Origin: Promicromonospora iranensis
GTDB lineage: Bacteria > Actinomycetota > Actinomycetes > Actinomycetales > Cellulomonadaceae
DNA: 64,000 bases
Direction of reading: 5' to 3'
NCBI RefSeq assembly: GCF_028994775.1
Contig: NZ_JAJQMN010000005.1
Location: forward strand, 415,297 to 479,296
Numbering within the stretch: position 1 is the stretch's first letter; every line of letters begins with the position of its first letter. Shown here in pieces: positions 48,241 to 57,554 of this stretch. The position numbers and the translations under genes were made by a program. Below the pieces are notes generated by a model. The model was not told where the DNA came from and ran no database searches. It saw only the letters and a list, made by a program, of their open reading frames with translations.

Positions 48241-49505
48241 CAGTGGTTCTCCTCGGTGTTGAGCTGTGCGGTGGTGGTAGCGGTCTTGACGGCGGGCGGC
48301 CAGGCCGACGGGTCCGTCATGAGGCCGACGAACCGGTCGAACAGGTAGGCGGCGTCGTGCGGGCCGGCGGCCGCCTCGGGGTGGTACTGCACCGAGAACG
48401 CGGGCAGGTCCAGGCATGTCAGGCCCTCGACCACCCGGTCGTTCAGGCCGACATGGGAGACGACGACACGGCCGTAGCGGCCGCCGTCATGGGGGGCGGT
48501 CGAGCCTGCCTCGTCGAGCGGGGCGTCGACGGCGAAGCCGTGGTTGTGCGCGGTCACCTCCACCTTGGCGGTGGTGCGGTCCAGCACCGGCTGGTTGATG
48601 CCGCGGTGCCCGTACCCGAGCTTGTAGGTGCCGTAGCCGAGAGCCCGGCCCAGGAGCTGGTTGCCGAAGCAGATGCCGAAGAACGGGATCTTGCGGTCCA
48701 GGACGGCGCGCAGCAGCTCGACCTCGTGGCTCGACGCGCTCGGGTCACCGGGGCCGTTGGAGAAGAACACGCCGTGGGGCGTGCCGTCGCCGGGCAGGGC
48801 GGCCTCGATGTCCACGATCGACGAGGACTGCGGTACGACGACGACGCGCACGCCCCGCTCCGCGAGGCGCACCGGCGTCATGGTCTTGATGCCGAGGTCG
48901 ACGGCGACGACCGTCGCGACGGGGGCACGGCCCTCGAACTCGCCCGTCGGCTCGACGGTGTAGGCCTCCGTCGTGGACACCTCGCGGGCCAGGTCGGCGC
49001 CCGCCATCTGCGGGGAGGCCTGCACCTGCGCGACGAGCTCCTCAACGGGGCGCGGGTACCCGCCGCGGACCAGGTCCTCGCCGGAGAAGATGCCGGCGCG
49101 CATCACGCCTTCCTCACGCAGCCGGCGGGTCAGGGCGCGGGTGTCGACGTCGGAGATGCCGACGATGCCCTGCTCGGCGAGCTCTTCGCCGAGCGAGTGC
49201 TGCGCGCGCCAGCTCGACACGCGGCGTGCGGGGTCACGGACCACGTAGCCGGAGACCCAGATCTGGCCGGACTCCGGATCCTCGTCGTTGACCCCGGTGT
49301 TGCCGATGTGCGGCGCCGTCATGACGACGATCTGCCGGTGGTAGGACGGGTCCGTCAGCGTCTCCTGGTACCCGGTCATGCCGGTGGAGAAGACGATCTC
49401 GCCGAACGTGGTGCCCGTCGCGCCGTACGCGCGGCCGCGATAGGTGGTGCCGTCCTCGAGGACCAGTGCTGCGGATGTTGCGGGGGATGTCATCGGGATG
49501 GTCAC
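48240..49505 (-). CDS. carA: Carbamoyl-phosphate synthase small subunit
   Basis: A 421-residue glutaminase subunit supplying ammonia to CarB. N-terminal domain [20 protein letters not shown]; class I amidotransferase triad: Cys in [12 protein letters not shown] and His/Glu in [12 protein letters not shown]. The GTG at 49505 overlaps the stop of the preceding gene (GTGA) and was chosen on that ground; an ATG lies four codons downstream. Confidence 0.95.
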
Positions 49506-50137
49506 CGGGCCTCCTGCTGGTGCGGGTACTGCTGGTGCGGGTACTGCTGGTGCGGGTACTGCTCGGGGAGCTGCTGGGTCTGCTCCGGCTGCTGTGGCTG
49601 CTGCGGCTGCTGCGGCTGCTGGGCGGCCAGGAGGTACCGGACGGCGTCGACGAGCGCGCCCCGGTCCTCGGCGCGCCGGGTGCGCAGGCCGGAGTCGACC
49701 AGGGCTGCCCCGACGCCGTCGGCCTCGGGGACCGCCCAGGTCAGGATGACGAGGCCGTCGGCGCCGACGTACTTGCCGGCCATGCCTGGGGCGAGCCCCG
49801 CGCTGCGGATGGCGTGGACGGGCGCCCAGAGGTCGTCGGCGCCCTCCCGCTCGACCAGGACTCCGCCGTCGTGCACGGAGACGAGGGCGTTCGACCGGTC
49901 GCCCAGCCCGTGCGCGCCGACCCGGGCGAGCCAGTCGCCGTGCAGCGTCGTGGAGACGTAGACCGCCTCCAGCGGGCCGAACCGCACTGGACCGACGCTG
50001 TCCGGGCCCGGCACCACCGGCGGCACCGGCACGAGCGTGGTGGTGCGCTGCGCGAGCCGGCGTCGTCCGATGAGCGTCACGAACAGCACCAGGAAGATCG
50101 CAAGGGCGACCAGCAGTACGACAGACAGGATCCTCAT
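49502..50137 (-). CDS. Pyr-operon membrane protein with PH-like domain
   Basis: A 211-residue protein with one N-terminal transmembrane helix ([20 protein letters not shown]), a linker, and a compact beta-rich domain ([38 protein letters not shown]) of the PH-like type found in actinobacterial pyr operons. The C-terminal 45 residues are low-complexity: QQPQQPQQP then YPHQQ three times, both from DNA repeats. It overlaps pyrC and carA by four bases each. Function is unknown; its position predicts a link to pyrimidine flux or membrane location of the pathway. Confidence 0.75.
   Translation of the reverse strand: MRILSVVLLVALAIFLVLFVTLIGRRRLAQRTTTLVPVPPVVPGPDSVGPVRFGPLEAVYVSTTLHGDWLARVGAHGLGDRSNALVSVHDGGVLVEREGADDLWAPVHAIRSAGLAPGMAGKYVGADGLVILTWAVPEADGVGAALVDSGLRTRRAEDRGALVDAVRYLLAAQQPQQPQQPQQPEQTQQLPEQYPHQQYPHQQYPHQQEAR
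49514..49558. repeat. Three perfect 15-bp units coding YPHQQ
   Basis: Three identical copies of ctgctggtgcgggta at the end of the pyr-operon membrane protein gene, directly upstream of the carA start. A second repeat (ctg-ctg-cgg type) at about 49586-49621 encodes QQP. Confidence 0.92.
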
Positions 50138-51531
50138 CGCGTGACTCCTTCAAGGGTCTTACCGTCAGTTGCAGCGCCGTCGACCACAGCGCCGTCGACC
50201 ACAGCGCCGTCGAGCACCGTCGCGCGGCCGCGCAGGAACGTCGCGACCACGCGGCCCGGCAGCTCCATCCCGGCGAACGGCGTGTTGTCGCTCGCGGTGA
50301 CCTGGCTGCGGCCGTCGATCGTCCGGGCGGCGGACGGGTCGACCAGCGTCAGGTTGGCCGGCTCGCCGACGGCGATGGGCCGGCCCTGGCTCTCGGTGAT
50401 CCGGCCGATGCGCGCTGGGTTCTCCGACAGCACGCGGGCGACGTCGGCCCAGGTCATGCGGCCGGTGTCGACCATGGTCTGCTGCACGACGGACAGCGCC
50501 GTCTCCAGGCCGGTCATGCCGAACGCGGCGGACGACCACTCGCAGTCCTTGTCCTCGACCGGGTGCGGCGCGTGGTCGGTCGCGACGATGTCGATGGTGC
50601 CGTCGGCGAGGCCCGCGCGGACGGCCTCGACGTCCTTGGCGGTACGCAGCGGCGGGTTCACCTTGAACACCGGGTCGTAGTCGCGGGCCAGGTCGTCGGT
50701 GAGGACCAGGTGGTGCGGCGTCACCTCGGCGGTGACGTCGATGCCGCGGCCCTTGGCCCAACGGATGATCTCCACCGAGCCGGCGGTGGACAGGTGGCAC
50801 ACGTGCAGCCGCGAGCCGACGTGCTCGGCCAGCAGCACGTCGCGGGCGATGATCGACTCCTCGGCGACCGCGGGCCAGCCCGTCAGGCCGATCTGCGCGG
50901 AGACGACGCCCTCGTTCATCTGCGCGCCCTCGGTGAGGCGCGGCTCCTGCGCGTGCTGGGCCACGACACCGTCGAACGCCTTGACGTACTCGAGCGCGCG
51001 GCGCATCAGGACCGGGTCGTGCACGCACTTGCCGTCGTCCGAGAAGACACGGACGCGGGCCGCGGAGTCGGCCATGGCGCCCAGCTCGGCGAGCTTCTCG
51101 CCGCCCAGCCCCACGGTCACCGCACCGACGGGGTGCACATCCACCCAGCCTGCCTCCTGGCCCAGGCGGTACACCTGCTCGACGACGCCCGCGGTGTCCT
51201 GCGTCGGCGTCGTGTTCGCCATGGCGTGCACGGCGGTGAAGCCGCCGGCCGCCGCCGCACGGGTCCCGGAGAACACGGTCTCCGCGTCCTCCCGGCCGGG
51301 TTCACGCAGGTGGGTGTGCAGGTCGACGAGACCCGGCAGCAGCACGTGCCCCTCGGCCCGGACCTCGATCACGTCACCGGTCACGTCACCGGTCACGGCC
51401 TCGGGTACCTCGACGGTCCCGGACGCGCCGATCGCCGCGATCACGCCGTCGGCCAGCACGACGTCGACCGGGTCCGTGCCGTAGGGACGTACCCCACGCA
51501 GAACGTAGGTCGCGGACGTCGGTGTGCTCAC
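50134..51531 (-). CDS. pyrC: Dihydroorotase
   Basis: A 465-residue zinc amidohydrolase that closes carbamoyl aspartate to dihydroorotate. Metal motif [20 protein letters not shown]; other ligands in [11 protein letters not shown] and [10 protein letters not shown]; catalytic Asp in [14 protein letters not shown]. The C-terminus has VDGAVVDGA from a 15-bp repeat. GTG start overlaps the pyrB stop (GTGA). Confidence 0.95.
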   Translation of the reverse strand: MSTPTSATYVLRGVRPYGTDPVDVVLADGVIAAIGASGTVEVPEAVTGDVTGDVIEVRAEGHVLLPGLVDLHTHLREPGREDAETVFSGTRAAAAGGFTAVHAMANTTPTQDTAGVVEQVYRLGQEAGWVDVHPVGAVTVGLGGEKLAELGAMADSAARVRVFSDDGKCVHDPVLMRRALEYVKAFDGVVAQHAQEPRLTEGAQMNEGVVSAQIGLTGWPAVAEESIIARDVLLAEHVGSRLHVCHLSTAGSVEIIRWAKGRGIDVTAEVTPHHLVLTDDLARDYDPVFKVNPPLRTAKDVEAVRAGLADGTIDIVATDHAPHPVEDKDCEWSSAAFGMTGLETALSVVQQTMVDTGRMTWADVARVLSENPARIGRITESQGRPIAVGEPANLTLVDPSAARTIDGRSQVTASDNTPFAGMELPGRVVATFLRGRATVLDGAVVDGAVVDGAATDGKTLEGVTR

Positions 51532-52538
51532 AGGGTGTTCCTCTCGTCGGTGCCGGCTGCGTCGGTCCCAGCCAGCAGCAGGTACAGGGCGGCCATCCGG
51601 ACGGCCACGCCGTTCGCCACCTGCTCCACGATCACGGAGCGCGGGTGGTCGGCCGCGGCCGCGGAGATCTCCAGGCCGCGGTTCATCGGACCGGGGTGCA
51701 TCACTATCGAATGGTCGGGCAGCACCGCGAGGCGACGCGCGTCGAACCCGAACTTGCGGCTGTACTCCATGGGGCTCGGGAAGAACGAGCCAGAACCGCC
51801 CGACATCCGCTCACGCTGCACCCGCAGCATCATGACCGCATCCGGCTGCCACTGCTCGAGCGTCTCGTCCAGGTGGTAGGACACGCGGCACGGCCATGTC
51901 TCCACGCCCACCGGGACCAGGGTCGGCGGCGCGACCAGCGTCACCTCGGCGCCGAGGGTGTGCAGCAGGTACACGTTCGAGCGGGCGACGCGCGAGTGCA
52001 GCACGTCCCCCACGATCGCCACGCGCAGCCCGGACAGGTCCGCACCCGCGGAGGTGTCGGTCCCGCGACCGTCCTCACCGACGTTGCCCACCAGGTGCCG
52101 GCGGATCGTGAACGCGTCCAGCAGGGCCTGGGTCGGGTGCTGGTGCATGCCGTCACCCGCGTTGAGCACGCCGGCGTCGAGCCAGCCCGCGTGCGCCAGC
52201 TGGTGGGCGGCGCCCGAGGCCGAGTGGCGCACGACCACGGCGTCGGCCCCCATGGCGTGCAGGGTGAGCGCGGTGTCCTTCAGGGACTCGCCCTTGGACA
52301 CGCTCGACCCCTTGGCCGAGAAGTTGATGACGTCGGCGGACAACCGCTTGGCCGCGGTCTCGAACGAGATCCGGGTGCGCGTGGAGTCCTCGTAGAACAG
52401 GTTCACCACGGTGCGCCCGCGCAGCGTCGGCAGCTTCTTGTTCTCCCGCGACTGGGTGGCGGCCATCTGCGCGGAGGTGTCCAGCAGCAGGATCGCGTCG
52501 CCCTTCGACAGGCCCTGGGTGGTCAGGAGGTGCTTCAT
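51528..52538 (-). CDS. pyrB: Aspartate carbamoyltransferase catalytic chain
   Basis: A 336-residue transferase forming carbamoyl aspartate. Carbamoyl-phosphate motif [19 protein letters not shown], later [12 protein letters not shown] and the catalytic loop near [10 protein letters not shown]. No pyrI subunit is present, so allosteric control is not of the E. coli type. ATG start overlaps the pyrR stop (ATGA). Confidence 0.95.
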   Translation of the reverse strand: MKHLLTTQGLSKGDAILLLDTSAQMAATQSRENKKLPTLRGRTVVNLFYEDSTRTRISFETAAKRLSADVINFSAKGSSVSKGESLKDTALTLHAMGADAVVVRHSASGAAHQLAHAGWLDAGVLNAGDGMHQHPTQALLDAFTIRRHLVGNVGEDGRGTDTSAGADLSGLRVAIVGDVLHSRVARSNVYLLHTLGAEVTLVAPPTLVPVGVETWPCRVSYHLDETLEQWQPDAVMMLRVQRERMSGGSGSFFPSPMEYSRKFGFDARRLAVLPDHSIVMHPGPMNRGLEISAAAADHPRSVIVEQVANGVAVRMAALYLLLAGTDAAGTDERNTL

Positions 52539-53212
52539 CGCGCACCCCCGCTCTCGCCCGTCGAGGCCGGGGTCATCGAGGCTGGGGTCGTCGAGGCTGC
52601 GCTGATCACCACGGCGTCGACGCCGCCGTCGACGTCGGCGAGCCGGACCCGCACACGTTCGCTACGTGACGTGGGGAGGTTCTTGCCCACGTAGTCCGCC
52701 CGGATCGGGAGCTCGCGGTGCCCGCGGTCCACCAGGGCCGCGAGCTGCACCACCCGGGGGCGGCCCAGGTCGTTCAGCGCGTCGAGCGCCGCGCGGATGG
52801 TGCGGCCCGAGAAGAGGACGTCGTCCACCAGGACCACGACCTTGTCGTCGATGGTGCCGTCGAGACTGCCCGGCAGGACCGTCTGCCCGACGGCGCGCGT
52901 GGGCTGCCGGCGGAGGTCGTCGCGGTACATGGTGACGTCGAGGGTGCCGTACTCGCCGTTGAAGGCGGGCTCGATCTCCGCCAGGCGTTCCGCCAGCCGG
53001 CGGGCGAGCTGCACACCACGCGTCGGGATACCGAGCAGAAGGAGGTCGGCGGCCCCCTTGTTCCGCTCCACGATCTCGTGCGCGATGCGGGTCAGGGCCC
53101 GAGCGATGTCGGCCTCGCCGAGCACCGTCCGCGCTGCGAGGATGCTGGGGTCCGCGCTGGGGTCCGTGCTCGATGGGGGGCTGGATTCGGGCATGCGGCT
53201 GCCAGGATTCAT
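52535..53212 (-). CDS. pyrR: Pyrimidine operon regulator PyrR
   Basis: 225 residues. The phosphoribosyltransferase fold has the PRPP motif [20 protein letters not shown] and [16 protein letters not shown]. PyrR binds the leader RNA of its own operon when UMP is high, and many homologues keep uracil phosphoribosyltransferase activity. The C-terminal tail has a 15-bp repeat ([12 protein letters not shown]). ATG 53212 has an AAGGAGG site that is part of the leader element. First gene of pyrR-pyrB-pyrC-membrane protein-carA-carB-pyrF. Confidence 0.93.
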   Translation of the reverse strand: MNPGSRMPESSPPSSTDPSADPSILAARTVLGEADIARALTRIAHEIVERNKGAADLLLLGIPTRGVQLARRLAERLAEIEPAFNGEYGTLDVTMYRDDLRRQPTRAVGQTVLPGSLDGTIDDKVVVLVDDVLFSGRTIRAALDALNDLGRPRVVQLAALVDRGHRELPIRADYVGKNLPTSRSERVRVRLADVDGGVDAVVISAASTTPASMTPASTGESGGAR

Positions 53213-53263
53213 CTGGCGACCTCCTTCTCCGCCTCACGGGACGGGATTAAAGGGAGTCTGACA
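53213..53263 (-). promoter_or_regulatory. PyrR-binding leader overlapping the pyrR Shine-Dalgarno
   Basis: The leader contains TCCCGTGAGGC (53241-53231), which fits the PyrR-binding loop consensus UCCNGNGAGGY, followed within 10 bases by the AAGGAGG ribosome binding site. Binding would mask translation start, as proposed for mycobacterial pyrR. No attenuator-terminator pair is visible, arguing for translational control. Confidence 0.72.
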
Positions 53264-53269
53264 GCCACC

Positions 53270-53275
53270 ACCTTA
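53270..53275 (-). promoter_or_regulatory. Putative -10 box of the pyr operon
   Basis: TAAGGT on the minus strand fits the actinobacterial TANNNT -10 pattern and would start transcription about 50 nt upstream of pyrR, giving exactly the short leader that contains the PyrR site. No strong -35 is visible. Confidence 0.45.
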
Positions 53276-53329
53276 ACCCGCCGGACATGTGCCGGATGCC
53301 GGGGCAGCCGCCCGCCGGAGCGGTGTTGC

Positions 53330-53761
53330 TCACACCCCGCGCGGGGTGTCCGACCCTGTGCCGGACGCCGTGCCGGACGCCGTGCCGGACGCCGTGTCCG
53401 ACGCCGTGTCCGACGCGATGCCCTCGGCGATGCGCGCGATGCGACCCAGCCGCGTCTCCCACGCGTCCCCGATGCGCTCCAGCCGCCGCCCCAGCGCCGT
53501 CAGCTCGGCACCGAGGGCGCGGTACCGGCGCTCGCGGCCGACCATCCGCGACTCGACGAGCCCGGCGCCCTCCAGCACCGCCAGGTGCTTGGCGATCGCC
53601 TGCCGGGTCACCGGCAGCCCTTCGGCCAGGACCGACGCCGTCAGGCCCGCCGCGCCGTCGTCACCCGCCAGCGCCTCCAGCACCGCCCAGCGGGTCTCGT
53701 CGGCGAGGGCCGCGAACGCCGTGACGGGCGACCCGGAGGCCGCCGCGCCCGGCCCGGTCAC
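53330..53761 (-). CDS. ArsR-family winged-helix repressor
   Basis: 143 residues from GTG 53761, overlapping the SRPBCC stop (GTGA); GTG 53764 is equally possible. Helix-turn-helix: FAALADETRWAVLEALAGD, GLPVTRQAIAKHLAVLEGAG, wing VGRERRYRA. No metal-binding Cys pair, as usual for ArsR proteins paired with SRPBCC (AHSA1) proteins. The C-terminus is a 12-bp DNA repeat encoding SDTASDTASGTASGTA. It probably represses its own operon through the palindromes at 54321-54387. Confidence 0.87.
   Translation of the reverse strand: MTGPGAAASGSPVTAFAALADETRWAVLEALAGDDGAAGLTASVLAEGLPVTRQAIAKHLAVLEGAGLVESRMVGRERRYRALGAELTALGRRLERIGDAWETRLGRIARIAEGIASDTASDTASGTASGTASGTGSDTPRGV
53347..53417. repeat. 12-bp tandem repeat at the ArsR C-terminus
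   Basis: About six copies of cggacgccgtgc and its variant with tc encode a Ser/Asp/Thr/Ala/Gly tail after the winged helix. Confidence 0.9.
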
Positions 53762-54231
53762 CACGTGCGCGACTCGACGTACTCGACGAGCTCGTCCAGC
53801 TCGATGTCCCAGCCCTCGCGGTTGCCGTCGAGGGCTGCGCGCAAAGCGTCGTCCGTGTCGCCGCTGAAACCGGTCTCATAGACCGTGAGAGAGGTGCCGT
53901 CGCCGTCCTCCCGCAGGGTGAACTCTGCCTCGGTCATTCGGTCGGGGTCGTCCTGCGACTGACCCCACCGGTAGGCGAGCAACCGGCCCGGCTCCACCCG
54001 GGTCACCTCGAAGGCGAACCAGCCCTCGCCCGGGAAGTGCAGGCGGCCGCGCGTGCCCGGGCCGAGCGGGCCGCCGCCGTCGGTCTCGCAGCCGTCCCCG
54101 AACCAGCCGGCGACGTGCTCGGGCTCCGAGATGGCCCGCCAGACGGCATCGGGCTTGGCGGCGACCCGCACGGTACGGGTCACGGAGCGCGCGTCGAGGT
54201 CAACGGACGTGCGGGGCTGCGTGGTGGTCAT
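53758..54231 (-). CDS. SRPBCC/AHSA1-family protein
   Basis: A 157-residue START-like fold protein: RTVRVAAKPDAVWRAISEPE at the start, WFGDGCETD, then GWFAFEVTRVEPGRLLAYRW and the C-terminal helix GWDIELDELVEYVES. These proteins bind hydrophobic ligands and commonly pair with an ArsR regulator. ATG 54231 is preceded by CGGAGGAAC. Here it precedes the regulator in the operon, the reverse of the more common ArsR-first order. Confidence 0.86.
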   Translation of the reverse strand: MTTTQPRTSVDLDARSVTRTVRVAAKPDAVWRAISEPEHVAGWFGDGCETDGGGPLGPGTRGRLHFPGEGWFAFEVTRVEPGRLLAYRWGQSQDDPDRMTEAEFTLREDGDGTSLTVYETGFSGDTDDALRAALDGNREGWDIELDELVEYVESRTW

Positions 54232-54320
54232 GAGTTCCTCCGAGATCGTTCGAGCACGGTTCCGGTCAGGCGGCCTGCGGCTTCCGCCGCTGTGTGACCT
54301 ACCCGCTGCCACTCGTCACC

Positions 54321-54340
54321 GTGCAACCTGGTGGTTGCAC
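54321..54340. promoter_or_regulatory. ArsR operator, proximal
   Basis: Perfect palindrome GTGCAACCTGGTGGTTGCAC (8-bp arms, 4-bp centre) 90 bp upstream of the SRPBCC start. Confidence 0.75.
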
Positions 54341-54367
54341 ATCCAGGATGTCGCATGGCGCGCAGAT

Positions 54368-54387
54368 GCGCAACCCTTAGGTTGCAC
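54368..54387. promoter_or_regulatory. ArsR operator, distal
   Basis: GCGCAACCCTTAGGTTGCAC shares the CAACC/GGTTG arms with the proximal site; centres are 47 bp apart. Together they bracket the probable promoter of the SRPBCC-ArsR operon. Confidence 0.75.
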
Positions 54388-54420
54388 ATAACCTCGCAGC
54401 CTCGACGGACCCCGCTGCCG

Positions 54421-54468
54421 GTGCTGTCGGAACCCTGTGCTGTCGGAACCCTGTGCTGTCGGAACCCT
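54421..54468. repeat. Three perfect 16-bp tandem units, intergenic
   Basis: Three copies of gtgctgtcggaaccct lie between the SRPBCC promoter region and the end of the MFS gene. The period is not a multiple of three, as expected outside genes. Confidence 0.92.
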
Positions 54469-54491
54469 GCGCGGCAGTGCCGCCAGTGCTG

Positions 54492-55739
54492 TCAGTCGCG
54501 GAGCACCGACGCCGCCAGCCCCACCGCGACGGCCACGAGCCCGAGCACCATGCCGACGGTGCCCGGCCAACCGGCCAGGGCGAACCCGACGCCGCCGAGC
54601 CATCCGAACACGCTGGAACCCGCGTAGTACGCCAGGTTGTAGACAGCCGCCGCCTGGGTCCGGGCCCGCGGCGCGGCGACCGGTGTCCACCCGCTGGCCA
54701 CGGCGTGCGCCCCGAAGAACCCGGCGGTCAGCACGACCAGGCCTGCCAGGAGCAGCGGCAACCAGGCCGACAGCGTCACCAGCACGCCGAGCGCCATGAC
54801 TCCGCTCGAGGCGATCAGCACCCGGCGCCGCCCGTGCCGCACGACCAGTCGGCCGGTCCGCGCCGACGACCACGTCCCGGCCAGGTAGGCGAGGAACACG
54901 AGGCTCACCACGCCGGAAGACAGCCCGAACGGCTCGTCGGCCAGGCGGAAGCCGAGGTAGTTGTAGACCGCCACGAAGCCGCCCATGAGCAGCAGGCCCT
55001 GGGCGTCGAGCGCGAGCAGCCGCGGGCTGAACAGCACCCGGAGCCGTCTGGACCTGTCGCGGCTGGAGCTGTCACCGTCGCCGCCACCGCCACCGCCACC
55101 GTCGCCGCCACCGCCGTCCGACGATCGGCCCCGTGCCGGCTCCCCCGGCAGGTCCCGCGGCGCCAGCCAGACGAACACGCCCGTCGCGACCAGGCATGCG
55201 ACGGCGACGGCGCCCACGCCGGCGCGCCAGCCGAAGAGCTCCGCGACGCCGCCCGACACCAGCCGGCCCACGAGCCCGCCCATCGAGGTGCCCGCCACGT
55301 AGGTCCCCGCCGCGCGTGGCACGGCCGACGCGGCGCCGGCGTCGGTCAGCATCTCGGTCAGGTACGCCATGGCGACGGCGGGCACGCCCGCGACGAGCAG
55401 CCCTTCGACGGCCCGGCCGGCGATGATCAGGCCGAACGTCGGCGCGAACGGGACCGCCAGCCCGACCGCTGTCGCGCCGAGCATCGCGATGGTCATCGCC
55501 CGCACCCGTCCCACGCGGTCGGCCACCCAGGCCCAGGGCAGGACGCCCGCGGCCAGGCCGAGCGTGGCGGCGGAGACGAGCAACGCTGTCGCGGAGGCCG
55601 ACGTCGCGAGGTCGCGGGCGGCGTCCGGCAGGACCGACTGCGGGGCGTAGAGCTGCGCGAACGCAGCGGTCCCAGCACCGAACAGGGCGACGAGCAGACG
55701 TCGCTCGTCGAACCGTTCAGCGCCGGGACCGGTGCTCAC
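54492..55739 (-). CDS. MFS transporter
   Basis: A 415-residue transporter with twelve predicted helices in two halves. The loop 2-3 signature is WAWVADRVGRVRAM and the matching one in the second half is RLVVRHGRRRVLI. The central cytoplasmic loop has a Gly-rich stretch (GGGGDGGGG) from a ccgccacc repeat. Similar sequences include inner-membrane transporters of the YnfM type (drug/arabinose efflux-like). It lies 37 bases after nusB on the same strand; a functional link with nusB is unlikely. Confidence 0.85.
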   Translation of the reverse strand: MSTGPGAERFDERRLLVALFGAGTAAFAQLYAPQSVLPDAARDLATSASATALLVSAATLGLAAGVLPWAWVADRVGRVRAMTIAMLGATAVGLAVPFAPTFGLIIAGRAVEGLLVAGVPAVAMAYLTEMLTDAGAASAVPRAAGTYVAGTSMGGLVGRLVSGGVAELFGWRAGVGAVAVACLVATGVFVWLAPRDLPGEPARGRSSDGGGGDGGGGGGGDGDSSSRDRSRRLRVLFSPRLLALDAQGLLLMGGFVAVYNYLGFRLADEPFGLSSGVVSLVFLAYLAGTWSSARTGRLVVRHGRRRVLIASSGVMALGVLVTLSAWLPLLLAGLVVLTAGFFGAHAVASGWTPVAAPRARTQAAAVYNLAYYAGSSVFGWLGGVGFALAGWPGTVGMVLGLVAVAVGLAASVLRD

Positions 55740-55776
55740 GCGTGCTGCCGGCTTGCACCGGCGATCCTGCCGGAAC

Positions 55777-56193
55777 TCACGCCAGCAGGGTCGGCTTCAG
55801 ATCCTTGACCCGGCCGAGCAGTCCGTTCACGAAGGCCGGGGAGTCGTCGGTGGACAGGTCGCCCGCGAGGTCGACCGCCTCGTCCAGTGCGACGGCGTCG
55901 GGCACCTCGTCGTTGAAGAGGACCTCCCAGGAGCCGATCCGCAGCAGTGCGCGGTCGACCGCGGGCATGCGCTGGAGAGTCCAGCCCTGCGAGTACGTCT
56001 CCAGCACCTCGTCGATGCGGTCGCGGTGCGCGACCACACCCTCGACGATGTCGACCGTGTACTGCGGCACGGCCGCCTCGGTGTGCGGCACGGCCACGCG
56101 GTCGGCGAGGAGCTTCAGCGGGTCGATGCCCCGCTGCTCCGCCTCGAAGAGGATGTCGGCGGCGCGCTTGCGCGCCTTGGTGCGTGCGCCCAT
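55777..56193 (-). CDS. nusB: Transcription antitermination factor NusB
   Basis: A 138-residue all-helical protein: ARKRAADILFEAEQRGIDP at the N-terminus, LQRMPAVDRALLRIGSWEVL and FVNGLLGRVKDL. With NusE it binds boxA RNA and prevents premature termination in rRNA operons. Downstream of efp, the classic efp-nusB order. Confidence 0.94.
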   Translation of the reverse strand: MGARTKARKRAADILFEAEQRGIDPLKLLADRVAVPHTEAAVPQYTVDIVEGVVAHRDRIDEVLETYSQGWTLQRMPAVDRALLRIGSWEVLFNDEVPDAVALDEAVDLAGDLSTDDSPAFVNGLLGRVKDLKPTLLA

Positions 56194-56273
56194 GGTCTCT
56201 CTCTGCTACGGAAGGTCACTACTGAAGCTGTGCTACGAAACCTGCTGGTGGGCTGTGGAGCCTCAGCCCCGCG

Positions 56274-56837
56274 TCACTCCGTGACGCGACCGAGGTAGTC
56301 GCCCGTGCGCGTGTCGACCTTGACCTTGACACCCTGCTCGAGGAACAGCGGGACCTGGATCTCGGCACCCGTCTCGAGGGTCGCCGGCTTGGTGCCGCCC
56401 GTGGACCGGTCGCCCTGCAGGCCCGGCTCGGTGTAGGTGATCTCCAGGACGACGGACGTCGGCAGCTCGATGTACAGCGGCGTGCCGTCGTTCGAGGCGA
56501 GCATGACGCTCATGCCCTCGAGCATGTAGTCCTTCGCGTCACCGACGGTCGCCGCGGGCACGGTCACCTGGTCGTACGTGTCGGTGTCCATGAAGACGAA
56601 GTCCTCGCCGTCCATGTACAGGTACTGGAAGTCGCGGCGGTCCACGTTGGCCGTCTCGACCTTGATGCCGGCGTTGAACGTCTTGTCGACGACCTTGCCC
56701 GACAGCACGTTCTTCATCTTCGTTCGGACGAACGCTCCACCCTTGCCCGGCTTGACATGCTGGAACTCGATGACGGACCAGAGGTTCCCGTCGATACGGA
56801 GCACGGTGCCGTTCTTGATGTCGTTGGAGGTAGCCAC
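56274..56837 (-). CDS. efp: Translation elongation factor P
   Basis: A 187-residue three-domain factor that relieves stalling at Pro-Pro motifs. The N-terminal loop with the tip Lys is [14 protein letters not shown]-terminal signature [23 protein letters not shown] 56837 gives the normal N-terminus [10 protein letters not shown] with AGGAAGA upstream. Pro-rich proteins in this genome fit a need for it. Confidence 0.95.
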   Translation of the reverse strand: MATSNDIKNGTVLRIDGNLWSVIEFQHVKPGKGGAFVRTKMKNVLSGKVVDKTFNAGIKVETANVDRRDFQYLYMDGEDFVFMDTDTYDQVTVPAATVGDAKDYMLEGMSVMLASNDGTPLYIELPTSVVLEITYTEPGLQGDRSTGGTKPATLETGAEIQVPLFLEQGVKVKVDTRTGDYLGRVTE

Positions 56838-57002
56838 GTTCGTCTTCCTGTGTCGGTGAAGGTGTACCCAGGGCACGCCGACAACAGGCCGGCGGCTGGG
56901 GTGATCAAGCTGAGTGATCAAGCAGGTGTCAAGCAGCAGCGGTCAAGTCTAACGGACCGTGGGATCTGACGGGACAGTTCGAGCGGACGGCCCGACGAAC
57001 CA

Positions 57003-57539
57003 TCAGACCACCAGCGCGTTCATCGCGGCGAGGCCCAGGAGCCCCATCGCCACCGACCAGATCAACGAGGCGAGCGTGCCCACGACGAACCGCTCCGACG
57101 CCACCGGCTGGTCACGCAGCTCGGCGTAGCGGCCGAGCCCCTTGATCGCGACCACTATCGCGATGCCGTAGGGGTAGCCGGCCAGGAGGGCGCCGGTGAT
57201 CGCCAGGCGCTCCAGCACGCCGAGCCAGGCACCGCCCCGCAGGATGTCCATGGCTTCCGGGTTCATGGTGCCGGTCGGCGGTTCGTCGCCGTCGCCGGCC
57301 TGTCCGCTCTTCGGAGTGCCGCGCGGCTCGTCGTCACCCGCTTCGAGCGCCTGCGGCACGACGGGCGGCTCGTACGGCTCGTAACGCGCCCAGGGCAGGT
57401 CGCCCCCGCTGGCCTTGCGCAGCACCCAGGGCACCACCCACGAACCCACGATGACGCTCAAGAACAGCGTGACGAGCCAGATCGCCACCGCCACCACCCA
57501 CTGCCACCCGTCGATGGTCTCCAGCATTTCCCAGGTCAC
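57003..57539 (-). CDS. Unknown membrane protein next to satD
   Basis: A 178-residue protein with one N-terminal helix (VVAVAIWLVTLFLSVIVGSW), a 60-residue cytoplasmic acidic/Pro-rich loop, and two C-terminal helices (GVLERLAITGALLAGYPYGI; LASLIWSVAMGLLGLAAM). The segment VLERLAITGALLAGYPYGIA is typical of small membrane partners encoded with SatD-family proteins. It follows the SatD gene by 15 bases, so the two form one operon. Function unknown. Confidence 0.72.
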   Translation of the reverse strand: MTWEMLETIDGWQWVVAVAIWLVTLFLSVIVGSWVVPWVLRKASGGDLPWARYEPYEPPVVPQALEAGDDEPRGTPKSGQAGDGDEPPTGTMNPEAMDILRGGAWLGVLERLAITGALLAGYPYGIAIVVAIKGLGRYAELRDQPVASERFVVGTLASLIWSVAMGLLGLAAMNALVV

Positions 57540-57554
57540 GGTGCCACGTCCCCC

